Assembly: GCF_034931025.1 (NCBI RefSeq)
Contig: NZ_JAYGIL010000033.1
Location: forward strand, 8,807 to 72,806
Direction: 5' to 3'
DNA: 64,000 nt
From: Arcicella gelida
Lineage (GTDB): Bacteria > Bacteroidota > Bacteroidia > Cytophagales > Spirosomataceae
Shown here: piece by piece, positions 35,282-43,463 of the stretch
How positions within the stretch are numbered: position 1 is the stretch's first letter
Layout: each line of letters opens with the position of its first letter
Notes under the pieces: model-generated
Seen by the model: the letters and a program-made list of their open reading frames with translations, nothing else
Databases searched by the model: none
What the model was told of the DNA's origin: nothing
Program-made: the position numbers and the translations under genes

Positions 35282-35929
35282 ATGAAATACAAAATTGCTA
35301 TTGTAGATGACCACACTTTATTTGCTAACGCTTTGGCAGGTTTAGTTCAAAAAATGGAAACTTATGAAGTGATGTTTGAGGTTGGTAATGGAAAAGAATT
35401 AATACATCACTTTAAATTAAAAATGATTCCTGATGTGGTATTGTTAGATATTAATATGCCTGAAATGGATGGCTACGAAACGGCTTTATGGTTAAAAAAT
35501 AATCATCCAGAAGTAAAAGTATTAGCACTTTCGATGTTCGACAAAGAGGAGGCGATTGTTGGCATGTTAAGAAATGGTGCTAAAGGTTATTTACTGAAAG
35601 GCTGTAAACCCTCTGAACTCAGAACGGCTTTAGATAATATTATCAATAAAGGATTCCACTACACAGAATTCGTGACGGATAAATTATTGAAAAGCTTGAA
35701 TCCTGAAAAAGTTAAAAATCCCATCAAAGAATTAGGTTTGAACGACCGTGAACTTGAATTTGTTCGTCATGCTTGTACAGAACTTACTTATAATCAAATA
35801 GCAGATTTGATGTGTTGTAGTGTCAGAACGGTTGATGGCTATCGTGAACAAGTATTCTACAAAATGAAAGTAAAGACAAGAACAGGAGTTGTTGTAGTTG
35901 CAATAAAACTAGGAATTGTTACTTTGTAG
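35282..35929 (+). CDS. NarL/LuxR-family response regulator
   Basis: The product has 215 residues. The receiver has IVDDHTLFA, phospho-acceptor Asp56 in VVLLDINMPEMDG, and KGYLLKGC. The C-terminal LuxR-type HTH is LNDRELEFVRHAC, then TYNQIADLMCCSVRTVDGYR. It is the partner of the kinase ending 10 bp upstream. A hairpin overlapping the stop codon terminates the operon. Confidence 0.94.
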   Translation: MKYKIAIVDDHTLFANALAGLVQKMETYEVMFEVGNGKELIHHFKLKMIPDVVLLDINMPEMDGYETALWLKNNHPEVKVLALSMFDKEEAIVGMLRNGAKGYLLKGCKPSELRTALDNIINKGFHYTEFVTDKLLKSLNPEKVKNPIKELGLNDRELEFVRHACTELTYNQIADLMCCSVRTVDGYREQVFYKMKVKTRTGVVVVAIKLGIVTL

Positions 35930-35975
35930 CTTTGAGTCATCAGCGTTGGATTGCCATGGCTGATGACTCAAAGCT
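35928..35975. terminator. Hairpin overlapping the stop codon, between convergent genes
   Basis: AGCTTTGAGTCATCAGC and its exact complement (17-bp arms) enclose a 14-nt loop. The left arm begins inside the TAG stop codon of the response regulator gene. The convergent thioesterase gene ends at 35989. There is no long T-run, so termination is likely but not certain. Confidence 0.7.
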
Positions 35976-35988
35976 CATTACTGATAGC

Positions 35989-36723
35989 TTACAAAGTCCA
36001 AACGGTTGCGCCTGTTACCAATTCTAGTCCGTTTTGATTGACCATTTTGTGGATAAATCCATCATTTCCTCTTTGGCTTTGAGTGATGATTTTATCTCCA
36101 AAAATACTTTCGTTCTTAAAAATAATTTCAAAAGTTTTCAGTACTCCATCGTTCAACACATTGGTTGGAACGCTTTCCATCAGCCATTCTACATATCGAT
36201 TATTATTCGCATGTTGGTTTGAATCAATATCATGCCAACGAATATCGAAAGATCTTTGTGTTTCAATAGAGGTCAAGGGTGAAATTTTACCAGCAACCTT
36301 TTGCACGGGTTCTTCACTTCCACAAGTTGGAGTAATGGCACGCATCCAATCTGGCACAGAAGTAATTCTACGACGAGCAATATCAATTAAGCCAAATAGA
36401 GCATTGGCACGAATTATTTCAACGCCAGCTGCATTGTAGACTTTAAAATCTCGGTAATAAAAATACTTGTCTATTTCTTGAACATAAGTTTTTACAACAA
36501 CTGTTTCATCATAAGATGGCAATTGTTCAATCCATATTTTCATGCGGGATAACACCCAAGTAATATTATGTTGGGCACTCAAATCTGGGGCAGAAACATT
36601 AGCAACAACAGAATGTCGCCAAGCCATTTCTTGAAACAGTCCATTCAAAGCAGGAATTGTTAGATTGCTGTGAGCATCTACTTCGGTAATTCTAATTCGG
36701 TATGATTCAGTAATAAACTCCAA
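35989..36723 (-). CDS. Acyl-ACP thioesterase
   Basis: The product has 244 residues and matches bacterial acyl-ACP thioesterases (two hotdog halves): RIRITEVDAHSNLTIPAL, FQEMAWRHS and WVLSRMKIWIEQLP in the first half, RWHDIDSNQHANNNRYVEW in the second. The Asp/Asn/His cluster in the second half is the likely catalytic site. It releases fatty acids from acyl carrier protein. The start codon is TTG: an in-frame TGA lies two codons upstream and no ATG is available before the conserved N-terminus. A terminator separates it from the gene upstream. Confidence 0.88.
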   Translation of the reverse strand: MEFITESYRIRITEVDAHSNLTIPALNGLFQEMAWRHSVVANVSAPDLSAQHNITWVLSRMKIWIEQLPSYDETVVVKTYVQEIDKYFYYRDFKVYNAAGVEIIRANALFGLIDIARRRITSVPDWMRAITPTCGSEEPVQKVAGKISPLTSIETQRSFDIRWHDIDSNQHANNNRYVEWLMESVPTNVLNDGVLKTFEIIFKNESIFGDKIITQSQRGNDGFIHKMVNQNGLELVTGATVWTL

Positions 36724-36756
36724 TACTCAAAGTGGTTAAATATGTTTATAAAAATG

Positions 36757-36805
36757 AAAAACTTCCAAAAAACAGTTTAAACGAACCGTTTTTCTGGAAG
36801 TTTTT
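36757..36805 (-). terminator. Intrinsic terminator
   Basis: AAAACTTCCA pairs with TGGAAGTTTT, and an inner AAAAAC/GTTTTT extends the stem. T-runs occur on both strands. It lies downstream of the CarboxypepD_reg-like gene (ending 36867), so it should end that transcript. Confidence 0.75.
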
Positions 36806-36866
36806 ATAATTGATAAATGCTGTGAAAATTACTGGAAAATGGTAACTAAGCAAAATAACATTCAAT

Positions 36867-37592
36867 CTAATTTCCAGTTTTTTGTTCTTTCAAGAATTTC
36901 TGACGAGAAATTCCCTCTGAAGGAGCATCTTCATAAGCTTTTTTGTACTCAGTCTTTTTTAAATCTCCATTTTTAATTGACTTAATGAAATTTGCCCAAG
37001 CAAAAGGATTGGTAAATGCCATTAAAGGACTTTGCACGAAGCTTCTATTAGCAGCTGAGAAAGTCATTTGGTCTGAAAAATTCTTGAAATTTCCTGCACC
37101 ACTCAATCCAGCTCTTAAAGCCAATACATTTAATTTCGATTGCTCAAGGTTTTTAGCTAAAGCTTTTCTTCCTGCTTCATTATCCAATTTCATGTCCAGA
37201 AATGCCTTTTTAAATTCATCTTCTGTTCTGTATGGATAAATTTTTACTTCTGCCAACATCTTAGAATCTTCTGTCATAAAAATGGTAGCTACTTGAGTCT
37301 GATCGTTGGTTCTTGGAATGATGTAGTACTTCTTTTTATAGCCAACGTAAGTAAATACCACGCTATCGCCAGGATATACATACAAAGAAAAATTGCCAAA
37401 ATCGTCTGTCAAAGTACCTCTTCCTGACTGTGGATTGAAAACATAAGCATTCGGTAGAAACTCAGAACTACGGTCGGCAACAACTCTACCCGAAAAAATC
37501 ACGGATTTGTCTTGTCCTTGTCCAAAGCTTGTATATTGAGATAGACAAATGATAAAAGCAATTGTAAATATGTATTTTAATTTTAATAACAT
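36867..37592 (-). CDS. CarboxypepD_reg-like domain protein (exported)
   Basis: The product has 241 residues with a signal peptide (to about residue 24, TSFGQ). The next ~90 residues are a carboxypeptidase-regulatory-like beta-sandwich (IFSGRVVADRSSEFLPNA, TDDFGNFSLYVYPGD, VVFTYVGYKKKY). The C-terminal half is helical and unlike the barrel of TonB receptors, so this is not a truncated SusC. Such proteins are common single genes in Bacteroidota envelopes; the role is unknown. A strong terminator follows. Confidence 0.8.
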   Translation of the reverse strand: MLLKLKYIFTIAFIICLSQYTSFGQGQDKSVIFSGRVVADRSSEFLPNAYVFNPQSGRGTLTDDFGNFSLYVYPGDSVVFTYVGYKKKYYIIPRTNDQTQVATIFMTEDSKMLAEVKIYPYRTEDEFKKAFLDMKLDNEAGRKALAKNLEQSKLNVLALRAGLSGAGNFKNFSDQMTFSAANRSFVQSPLMAFTNPFAWANFIKSIKNGDLKKTEYKKAYEDAPSEGISRQKFLKEQKTGN

Positions 37593-37714
37593 CGTTTCAC
37601 TTTCAGATGATGAATTTTATGTAAACTTACTCAATTTAACGCTTTCAAATGATAATCTTGTGTTGCTTTAACAGTTTTTAACGTTTCGTAAGTCTAGTAG
37701 AATTCAGGCTAAAT

Positions 37715-38551
37715 TTACGGAAACAGCTTTAAAAAAGTAATGATAAATGGAATAGAAAGTAACAAACCATCGAATCTATCTAAGAAACCACCATGTCCAG
37801 GAATTGTTGAAGCAGAGTCTTTTATTTTAATACTTCTTTTAAATAATGATTCTACTAAATCTCCATAAGTACCAGCTACTACAATAATTGCTCCACAACC
37901 AAACCACTGCCAAGTTAAAAGGTCAGTAAAATATGTTGAAAGAATAAAAGAAACAAGCATTGAAGCCAAAAAACCACCAACACTTCCTTCCCATGATTTT
38001 TTTGGGGATACTCTTTCAAATAACTTGGTTTTACCAAACTTTGTTCCGGCAAAATAAGCACCTGTATCGCTTGCCCATAACAAAAATAAGCAACCTAAAG
38101 GACGTTGCCAACTAAAATTTGTACTATTTAAAAATGCCAAAATGATAATTAAAGCAAATGGCAATGCTACATAAATAACGCCTAAAAAAGTATAAGCGAT
38201 ATTTTTAAATGGTTTTTCATCTTGAACCTTGTAAAGTTTGATAAAAAATATCAAAGCCATCAAAGGTGAAAGTATGTAATAATTGGCTTCGGGAATAATT
38301 CCTTTTTCGATAAGGAAAGTAACTGAAACCAACACAAAGCCACAAAAAGTACCGTAATAAGTTAAAGGTTCGTCACCATCTAGTCCCAATAATTTATAAA
38401 ATTCAAGCTGTGCTAAGATGGCAATAATAGCAAAAAGCCCAAAGAAAGTCCAATCGCTAAAAACAATGCAAAATATCAAAAAAGGAACAGCCACAACCGC
38501 TGCAATTACCCTTTGTTTCAGATTCGACATTCCTTGTAGTTTTTCATTCAT
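37715..38551 (-). CDS. cdsA: Phosphatidate cytidylyltransferase
   Basis: The product has 278 residues with about eight membrane segments. The C-terminus carries the CDP-diglyceride synthetase signature almost perfectly: SLFKRSIKIKDS, then PGHGGFLDRFDGL. It makes CDP-diacylglycerol from phosphatidate and CTP for phospholipid synthesis in the inner membrane. It is the last gene of a three-gene run with a DUF2007-like gene 26 bp upstream and a CPBP protease gene before that. Confidence 0.96.
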   Translation of the reverse strand: MNEKLQGMSNLKQRVIAAVVAVPFLIFCIVFSDWTFFGLFAIIAILAQLEFYKLLGLDGDEPLTYYGTFCGFVLVSVTFLIEKGIIPEANYYILSPLMALIFFIKLYKVQDEKPFKNIAYTFLGVIYVALPFALIIILAFLNSTNFSWQRPLGCLFLLWASDTGAYFAGTKFGKTKLFERVSPKKSWEGSVGGFLASMLVSFILSTYFTDLLTWQWFGCGAIIVVAGTYGDLVESLFKRSIKIKDSASTIPGHGGFLDRFDGLLLSIPFIITFLKLFP

Positions 38552-38577
38552 ATTGATTATTTTTTAATTAGTGATAC

Positions 38578-38805
38578 TTATGCAATTTCTTTACTTTCTT
38601 CCAAACCTCCTTCATTATCCAATAAAAACTTGGCTAAAACAGCATCTTTCTGGTGAACATATACTTCACACAGCCCGATAAGATAAGAACTATCTCTTTT
38701 ACTGACGATAACCGCATTGATTTGATGTTCATCTTCCAAATAAGCTTTGGCTAATTCTGCTTTAAATGGATTTGCAGACTCGTAAATTTTCTTCCAATCA
38801 TTCAT
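38578..38805 (-). CDS. DUF2007-like small protein
   Basis: The ATG at 38805 gives 75 residues (MNDWKKIYESANPFKAEL); an earlier in-frame codon at 38835 would extend it by ten residues and has a weaker start. The pattern (IYESANPFKAELAKAYLEDE, then YEVYVHQKDAVLA-like GLCEVYVHQKDAVLA) matches the putative signal-transducing DUF2007 family, small proteins of unknown role. It lies between the CPBP protease gene (39 bp upstream) and cdsA (26 bp downstream), so all three are cotranscribed. Confidence 0.8.
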   Translation of the reverse strand: MNDWKKIYESANPFKAELAKAYLEDEHQINAVIVSKRDSSYLIGLCEVYVHQKDAVLAKFLLDNEGGLEESKEIA

Positions 38806-38844
38806 TAAGTAAGCCTTATTTTTAAGATTCAACACAAATATAAA

Positions 38845-39777
38845 TCAATCATCACTTCTATAAATACTATGTTGCCAAAACCAACGAAGTAACAAAACAG
38901 TAAATAAACATGATGCTAATGCAAAGCCAACAGGTACAGATTCTGTTTGTTCAATATCAGTTTTAGTTACTTTCATTTGATAAAGGTAAGCCATCAACAA
39001 AGTAAAACCATTATTTACAAAATGGGCAAACATTGATAACCACAAATTTTGAGTCCAATAATATAAGTACCCAAACATAGCTCCTAATAGCATTCTTGGA
39101 ATGAATCCAAAAAATTGAAAGTGAATAAAACTAAACCAAAAAGCAGCAAACCAAATAGCGATATGAGGATTTTTGAAGGTTTTTAAAGCTAAATTTTGTA
39201 AAACGCCTCTAAACAATAATTCTTCACTTATACCTGCCAAGACTGCAACAACAAAAATCGCCAAAGCAAATTGTGCTTGATTTTTAAAATTAGTCAAAAA
39301 TTTGGTGAGTCCGCCCATTGATTTTTCTGATGTTCTCATCCATTCTTCTACGCCTTTCATTGATGCTGGTAATTGCATTTTTTGATTCAATTCAATAAAA
39401 ACAGCATCGAAAGGCATAAAACCAATCACTAAAATAGCAACAAGTGCCAGTACCTGCAAAGTAGTAGGTTGGAAACTTAAAGCTTGAATGCTTTGTTTTT
39501 CGATAACCGACCAATAAAACAGAGATGTTCCAATAAATGCCATCGGAGTTGAAATCATCTGAAGTACCATCACTCCAAGATAAACATTTGGATAATCGTT
39601 GAGATGTTGTTGGAAATTTGCAGCCTCCTCAAAAGGCATTCCTGTAATTGCTGAAAGTGCAAAAAGTCCTATTGTAGAACCAACAAACAAGAAAATTAAG
39701 GTCAAACCCACTAAAATCATTAGCTTAGCTATAAAGGGGCGTTCAGTTTGTGGACGAAAAGTATCGAATTCTGTCAT
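38845..39777 (-). CDS. CPBP-family intramembrane metalloprotease
   Basis: The product has 310 residues with about seven or eight membrane segments. The CPBP (Abi) motifs are present: motif 1 EELLFRGVLQNL, motif 2 FSFIHFQFFGFIPRM and motif 3 NLWLSMFAHFVNNG, giving the Glu-Glu, Arg and His residues expected for metal binding. The family is related to the CAAX protease Rce1. The substrate is unknown. It heads the operon with the DUF2007-like gene and cdsA and is divergent from dusB. Confidence 0.9.
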   Translation of the reverse strand: MTEFDTFRPQTERPFIAKLMILVGLTLIFLFVGSTIGLFALSAITGMPFEEAANFQQHLNDYPNVYLGVMVLQMISTPMAFIGTSLFYWSVIEKQSIQALSFQPTTLQVLALVAILVIGFMPFDAVFIELNQKMQLPASMKGVEEWMRTSEKSMGGLTKFLTNFKNQAQFALAIFVVAVLAGISEELLFRGVLQNLALKTFKNPHIAIWFAAFWFSFIHFQFFGFIPRMLLGAMFGYLYYWTQNLWLSMFAHFVNNGFTLLMAYLYQMKVTKTDIEQTESVPVGFALASCLFTVLLLRWFWQHSIYRSDD

Positions 39778-39822
39778 AATGGTTGTAAATTTACGTAAAA
39801 ATTAGCAGTGGACAATTATTGA

Positions 39823-39843
39823 AAACAGTGTAAAGAACTGTTT
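39823..39843. promoter_or_regulatory. Small inverted repeat in the CPBP-dusB divergent promoter region
   Basis: AAACAGT and ACTGTTT (7-bp arms, 7-nt spacer) lie in the 93-bp gap between the two divergent genes. The place suits an operator, but the repeat is short and may be chance. Confidence 0.25.
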
Positions 39844-39870
39844 AAATTAATATTCACACAAAAAAGAACA

Positions 39871-40884
39871 ATGGTCAAGATTAAAAACATAGAATTAGGC
39901 GAATTTCCTTTATTACTTGCTCCGATGGAAGATGTTTCCGATCCTCCCTTCCGTGCAGTTTGTAAAGCAAATGGTGCCGATTTAATGTACACTGAATTTA
40001 TTTCTTCTGAAGGACTCATCCGTGATGCAGCAAAATCCATTCAGAAATTAGATATTTTTGAATACGAACGCCCGATTGGCATTCAGCTTTTTGGTTCGGA
40101 TATTGAAACCATGAGAAATTGTGGAGAAATTGCTACCAAAGCTGGTCCAGATTTAATTGACATCAATTATGGCTGTCCTGTTAAACAAGTGGCTTGTCGT
40201 GGTGCTGGTGCGGCTTTATTGCAAGACATTCCTAAAATGGTATTGATGACCAAAGCCGTTGTAGAATCTACGCATTTACCCGTAACCGTAAAAACTCGTT
40301 TAGGTTGGGATGATACGACCAAAAATATTGAAGATGTAGCCGAACGTTTACAAGATATTGGTATTGAGGCTCTTACGATTCATGGAAGAACCAGAGTACA
40401 AATGTATAAAGGCGATGCCGATTGGCGATTGATTGCTAAAGTAAGAGAAAACCCAAGAATTAGAATTCCCATTTTTGGCAATGGAGATATTGATTCGCCA
40501 GAAAAAGCACTAGAATACAAAAATCGTTATGGCGTAGATGGTATCATGATTGGCAGAGCATCAATCGGTTATCCTTGGATTTTCAATGAAATCAAACATT
40601 TTATGGAAACTGGAGAACATCTTGCTCCGCCAACGATTCAAGATAGAATTGATGTTTGTAAAAAACATTTAGATTTTAGTATTCGATGGAAAGGAAACCA
40701 TGTTGGTATCGTTGAAATGCGAAGACATTATTCTAATTACTTCAAAGGGATATCGCATTTCAAAGAGTTCAGAATGCGATTAGTTACTTCGATGGACTAT
40801 GAAGAGATTCTAGGAATTCTCAATGAAGTCTCAATATTTTACGGCGAAGAAGAATTGCTCGTAAAAACTAAAAAGGCGAAGTAA
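39871..40884 (+). CDS. dusB: tRNA dihydrouridine synthase
   Basis: The product has 337 residues. It is an FMN-dependent TIM barrel: LLLAPMEDVSDPPFR at the N-terminus, DINYGCPVKQVACRGAGAAL with the catalytic Cys102, VKTRLGWDD, LTIHGRTRVQMYKG, and IFGNGDIDS with GVDGIMIGRASIGYPW for FMN phosphate binding. It reduces uridine to dihydrouridine in tRNA. It is a single gene, divergent from the CPBP operon, ended by a terminator that begins before its stop codon. Confidence 0.95.
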   Translation: MVKIKNIELGEFPLLLAPMEDVSDPPFRAVCKANGADLMYTEFISSEGLIRDAAKSIQKLDIFEYERPIGIQLFGSDIETMRNCGEIATKAGPDLIDINYGCPVKQVACRGAGAALLQDIPKMVLMTKAVVESTHLPVTVKTRLGWDDTTKNIEDVAERLQDIGIEALTIHGRTRVQMYKGDADWRLIAKVRENPRIRIPIFGNGDIDSPEKALEYKNRYGVDGIMIGRASIGYPWIFNEIKHFMETGEHLAPPTIQDRIDVCKKHLDFSIRWKGNHVGIVEMRRHYSNYFKGISHFKEFRMRLVTSMDYEEILGILNEVSIFYGEEELLVKTKKAK

Positions 40885-40908
40885 ACATTGATTTTACTTC
40901 GCCTTTTT
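40871..40908 (+). terminator. Intrinsic terminator overlapping the dusB stop
   Basis: AAAAGGCGAAGTAAA and its exact complement form a 15-bp stem around 7 nt, ending in a T-run. The TAA stop codon of dusB lies inside the left arm. Confidence 0.85.
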
Positions 40909-40987
40909 AGTTTTTAAATAAAATTGAGTTTTAGTAGGATTGACTTTTAGCAATAAAGAAAATAATCTATCAGTTTTCCAAAAATTG

Positions 40988-40995
40988 TATATTTG
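40988..40995 (+). promoter_or_regulatory. Candidate -7 box (TATATTTG) of the Rpn-like gene
   Basis: TATATTTG fits TAnnTTTG and ends 17 bp before the start codon at 41013. No -33 TTTG was found at the usual spacing. Confidence 0.4.
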
Positions 40996-41012
40996 TTTAA
41001 AATTATAGACAA

Positions 41013-41891
41013 ATGGCAGAGTTTGTAGAGAAATACATTAATCCTTTTACCGATTATGGTTTTAAGAAATTGTTTGGCGAAGAGTTGAACAAGGATTTGT
41101 TAATGGATTTTCTGAACGAATTATTAAAAGAAGAACAAGGGCAAATCAAGGAACTGACTTACCTAAAAACAGAACATTTAGGTTTGACGGAGCTAGATAG
41201 AAAAGCAATTTTTGATTTGTATTGTGAAAATGAACGTGGCGAGAAATTTATTGTAGAGCTACAAAAATCGAAGCAGAATTTCTTTAAAGATAGAACAGTT
41301 TATTATTCAACTTTCCCAATCAGAGAACAAGCTAAAAGAGCAGATTGGAATTACGAATTAAAAGCTGTTTATACCATCGCAATTCTTGACTTTGTATTTG
41401 AAGCAGATAAAAATGAACCAGAAAAGTTCAGATACGATGTAAAGTTAAAAGACATAGAAACCAATAAAGTATTCTATGATAAATTGACTTTCATTTATTT
41501 AGAAATGCCTAAATTTAAAAAAACGATAGAGCAACTAGAAACGAGATTTGATAAATGGTTGTATGTTATCAGTAACCTTAACAAATTAGATAGAATCCCC
41601 GATAGTTTACGAGAACAAATCTTTGAAAAAGTATTTGAAACAGCTGAAATAGCTAAGTTTAGCCAAGAACAAGTATTATCTTATGAAGATAGTTTGAAGT
41701 ATTACAGAGATTTAAAGAACTCTTTAGATACAGCGAGAGAAGAAGGTGAAATGGAAGGTAAATTGAAAGGGAAGTTAGAAGGTAAGATTGAAGTAGCCAT
41801 AAATATGTTATCTATGAATGTTTCTACTGATATTATTATGCAAGCGACTGGACTTTCTGAGGAGGAAATTAAAAAATTAAGTGATGGTTAA
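41013..41891 (+). CDS. Rpn-family PD-(D/E)XK nuclease/putative transposase
   Basis: The product has 292 residues. It starts with the family opening YINPFTDYGFKKLFGEE and has a PD-(D/E)XK core: Asp68 in IFDLYCENERGEKF, then VELQKS with Glu82 and Gln84 (D-x13-E-x-Q). FFKDRTVYYSTFPIREQ is also typical of PF12784-type Rpn proteins. The C-terminus has a lysine/glycine/glutamate-rich coiled repeat (EMEGKLKGKLEGK) and a short helix. Family members promote RecA-independent recombination in known cases. No inverted repeats or target duplications were seen around it, so it is not evidently a mobile element. Confidence 0.88.
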   Translation: MAEFVEKYINPFTDYGFKKLFGEELNKDLLMDFLNELLKEEQGQIKELTYLKTEHLGLTELDRKAIFDLYCENERGEKFIVELQKSKQNFFKDRTVYYSTFPIREQAKRADWNYELKAVYTIAILDFVFEADKNEPEKFRYDVKLKDIETNKVFYDKLTFIYLEMPKFKKTIEQLETRFDKWLYVISNLNKLDRIPDSLREQIFEKVFETAEIAKFSQEQVLSYEDSLKYYRDLKNSLDTAREEGEMEGKLKGKLEGKIEVAINMLSMNVSTDIIMQATGLSEEEIKKLSDG

Positions 41892-41965
41892 GTTGAACAT
41901 TCTCCTTTAAAGGGTTATCTTCAATTCAGAAGAAACTTTCTTGATTTTGCAAGGGTTATCTTTTT

Positions 41966-42874
41966 ATGAAAACAACCCTTACTACTTCAACAACAACCTC
42001 CACGAAACTTCAAAATCCTTTACTTGTTTGGGGCTTATTAGCACTTTTAGCTGGCATCTGGGGAAGTTCTTTTATTTTAGTCAAAAAAAGCTTAGTCGTT
42101 TTTGACCCTGCCCAAGTCGGTTCATTGCGTATTTTCTCGGCTTTTTGTTTTTTCCTCCCATTCTTTCTTTATAACCTTAAAAAAATACCTTTTGCTAAAG
42201 CCAAGTACTTTTTATTAGCAGGTTTACTTGGTAATCTTTTGCCAGCTTTCTTATTTTCGTTAGCAGGTTCAAAACTTGATAGTGGTGTTTCTGGTGCTTT
42301 AAATTCAACAACGCCTTTGTTTACATTGATTATTGGGGCAAGTTTCTTTGGAAATAAAATCACCCAACGCCAAAGTTTTGGAATTATACTTGGCTTTATC
42401 GGTGCTATTTTATTGATTTTAGCTGGTGCTTCAGGTTTCCATGTAAATGGCTATGCTTTTTTTGTAATTCTTGCTACTTTACTCTATGGCATTAATTTGA
42501 ATATTACTAAAAAATACTTGACAGGTTTAGGAATGGACTCATTCTTGATTACTTCATGTATTTTCATGACGATTGGACCAATTGCAGCGGGCGTTTTATT
42601 TTCAACCGACTTTGTTTCAAAATTACAAGAACCTAATGCAATTCAAGCCTTAGTGTTTGCAGTATTACTTGGCGTATTGGGTTCTGCCATTGCAATGGTA
42701 CTTTTCAACCGTTTAATTCAGATGACGAGTGCCGTGTTGGCAAGTTCTGTTACTTATCTTATTCCAATCGTAGCGATTCTTTGGGGAGTAATTGATGGTG
42801 AAACTATATTATTTCAGCATTATTTAGGAATGAGTATTATTCTTATTGGTGTATATTTGGTGAACAAATCTTAA
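41966..42874 (+). CDS. EamA/DMT-family transporter
   Basis: The product has 302 residues with ten hydrophobic segments in two five-segment EamA halves (LLALLAGIWGSSFILVKKSL; the second opening FFVILATLLYGINLNITKKY). No substrate can be inferred. The biotin carrier gene starts only 11 bp after its stop, so they are cotranscribed, but a shared role is not obvious. Confidence 0.88.
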   Translation: MKTTLTTSTTTSTKLQNPLLVWGLLALLAGIWGSSFILVKKSLVVFDPAQVGSLRIFSAFCFFLPFFLYNLKKIPFAKAKYFLLAGLLGNLLPAFLFSLAGSKLDSGVSGALNSTTPLFTLIIGASFFGNKITQRQSFGIILGFIGAILLILAGASGFHVNGYAFFVILATLLYGINLNITKKYLTGLGMDSFLITSCIFMTIGPIAAGVLFSTDFVSKLQEPNAIQALVFAVLLGVLGSAIAMVLFNRLIQMTSAVLASSVTYLIPIVAILWGVIDGETILFQHYLGMSIILIGVYLVNKS

Positions 42875-42885
42875 TTAATTTTCTC

Positions 42886-43383
42886 ATGTTGAAAGCCATC
42901 GTAAACCAGCAAACATTTAATATTCATGCTGATGATTCAGCCACTATCATTGATGGTCAAACATTGGACTGGGACATTGTTGAAATCCGCAAAAATCATT
43001 TTCATATTCTGTATAAAAATCGTTCTTACAATGCCGAAGTATTAGAAGCAGATTTTCAAACAAAGTCTTTTTTACTAAGTTTGAACAAAAAACAATTTGT
43101 GGTAAACGTTAAAGACCGTTTTGATATATTGTTAGAACAATTAGGAATGACTGACGCTGCCAATGCCAAAGTAAATGATTTGAAAGCACCCATGCCAGGG
43201 CTTATCGTATCAATACAAGTACAAGTGGGTGATAATATCAAAAAAGGAGATTCTTTATTGATATTAGAGGCGATGAAAATGGAAAATGTTTTGAAAGCTA
43301 TTGGCGACGGTAAAGTAAAAAGCATTAAAGTAAATAATAAACAGAATGTGGAAAAGAATCAAGTTTTAATAGAATTTGAGTAA
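42886..43383 (+). CDS. Biotinyl/lipoyl-domain carrier protein (carboxylase BCCP-like)
   Basis: The product has 165 residues. The C-terminal ~70 residues form a biotinyl domain: LKAPMPGLIVSIQVQVGD, then the attachment motif EAMKMEN with the biotin-accepting Lys131, and ENNKQNVEKNQVL-like VNNKQNVEKNQVL. The N-terminal ~90 residues resemble the linker of acyl-CoA carboxylase alpha chains. No carboxylase or carboxyltransferase gene is adjacent. It lies 11 bp downstream of an EamA transporter gene. It may serve a propionyl-CoA or pyruvate-type carboxylase coded elsewhere. Confidence 0.88.
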   Translation: MLKAIVNQQTFNIHADDSATIIDGQTLDWDIVEIRKNHFHILYKNRSYNAEVLEADFQTKSFLLSLNKKQFVVNVKDRFDILLEQLGMTDAANAKVNDLKAPMPGLIVSIQVQVGDNIKKGDSLLILEAMKMENVLKAIGDGKVKSIKVNNKQNVEKNQVLIEFE

Positions 43384-43433
43384 GTCTTTATCCTGATAAG
43401 CGACAATTTTCCCCTCCAAATAAAAAAAAAGTA

Positions 43434-43441
43434 TATCTTTG
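43434..43441 (+). promoter_or_regulatory. -7 box (TATCTTTG) of the pyrH promoter
   Basis: TATCTTTG, followed by CC, is the commonest form of the Bacteroidota -7 element. It ends 22 bp before the pyrH start codon, so the leader would be short. The -33 region lacks a good TTTG at 19 bp. Confidence 0.55.
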
Positions 43442-43463
43442 CCTCCGAAAAAAACCTTAAATC

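Noticed and set aside
41013..41891. Complete insertion sequence around the Rpn-like gene
   Set aside because: No terminal inverted repeats or target duplication were found on either side.
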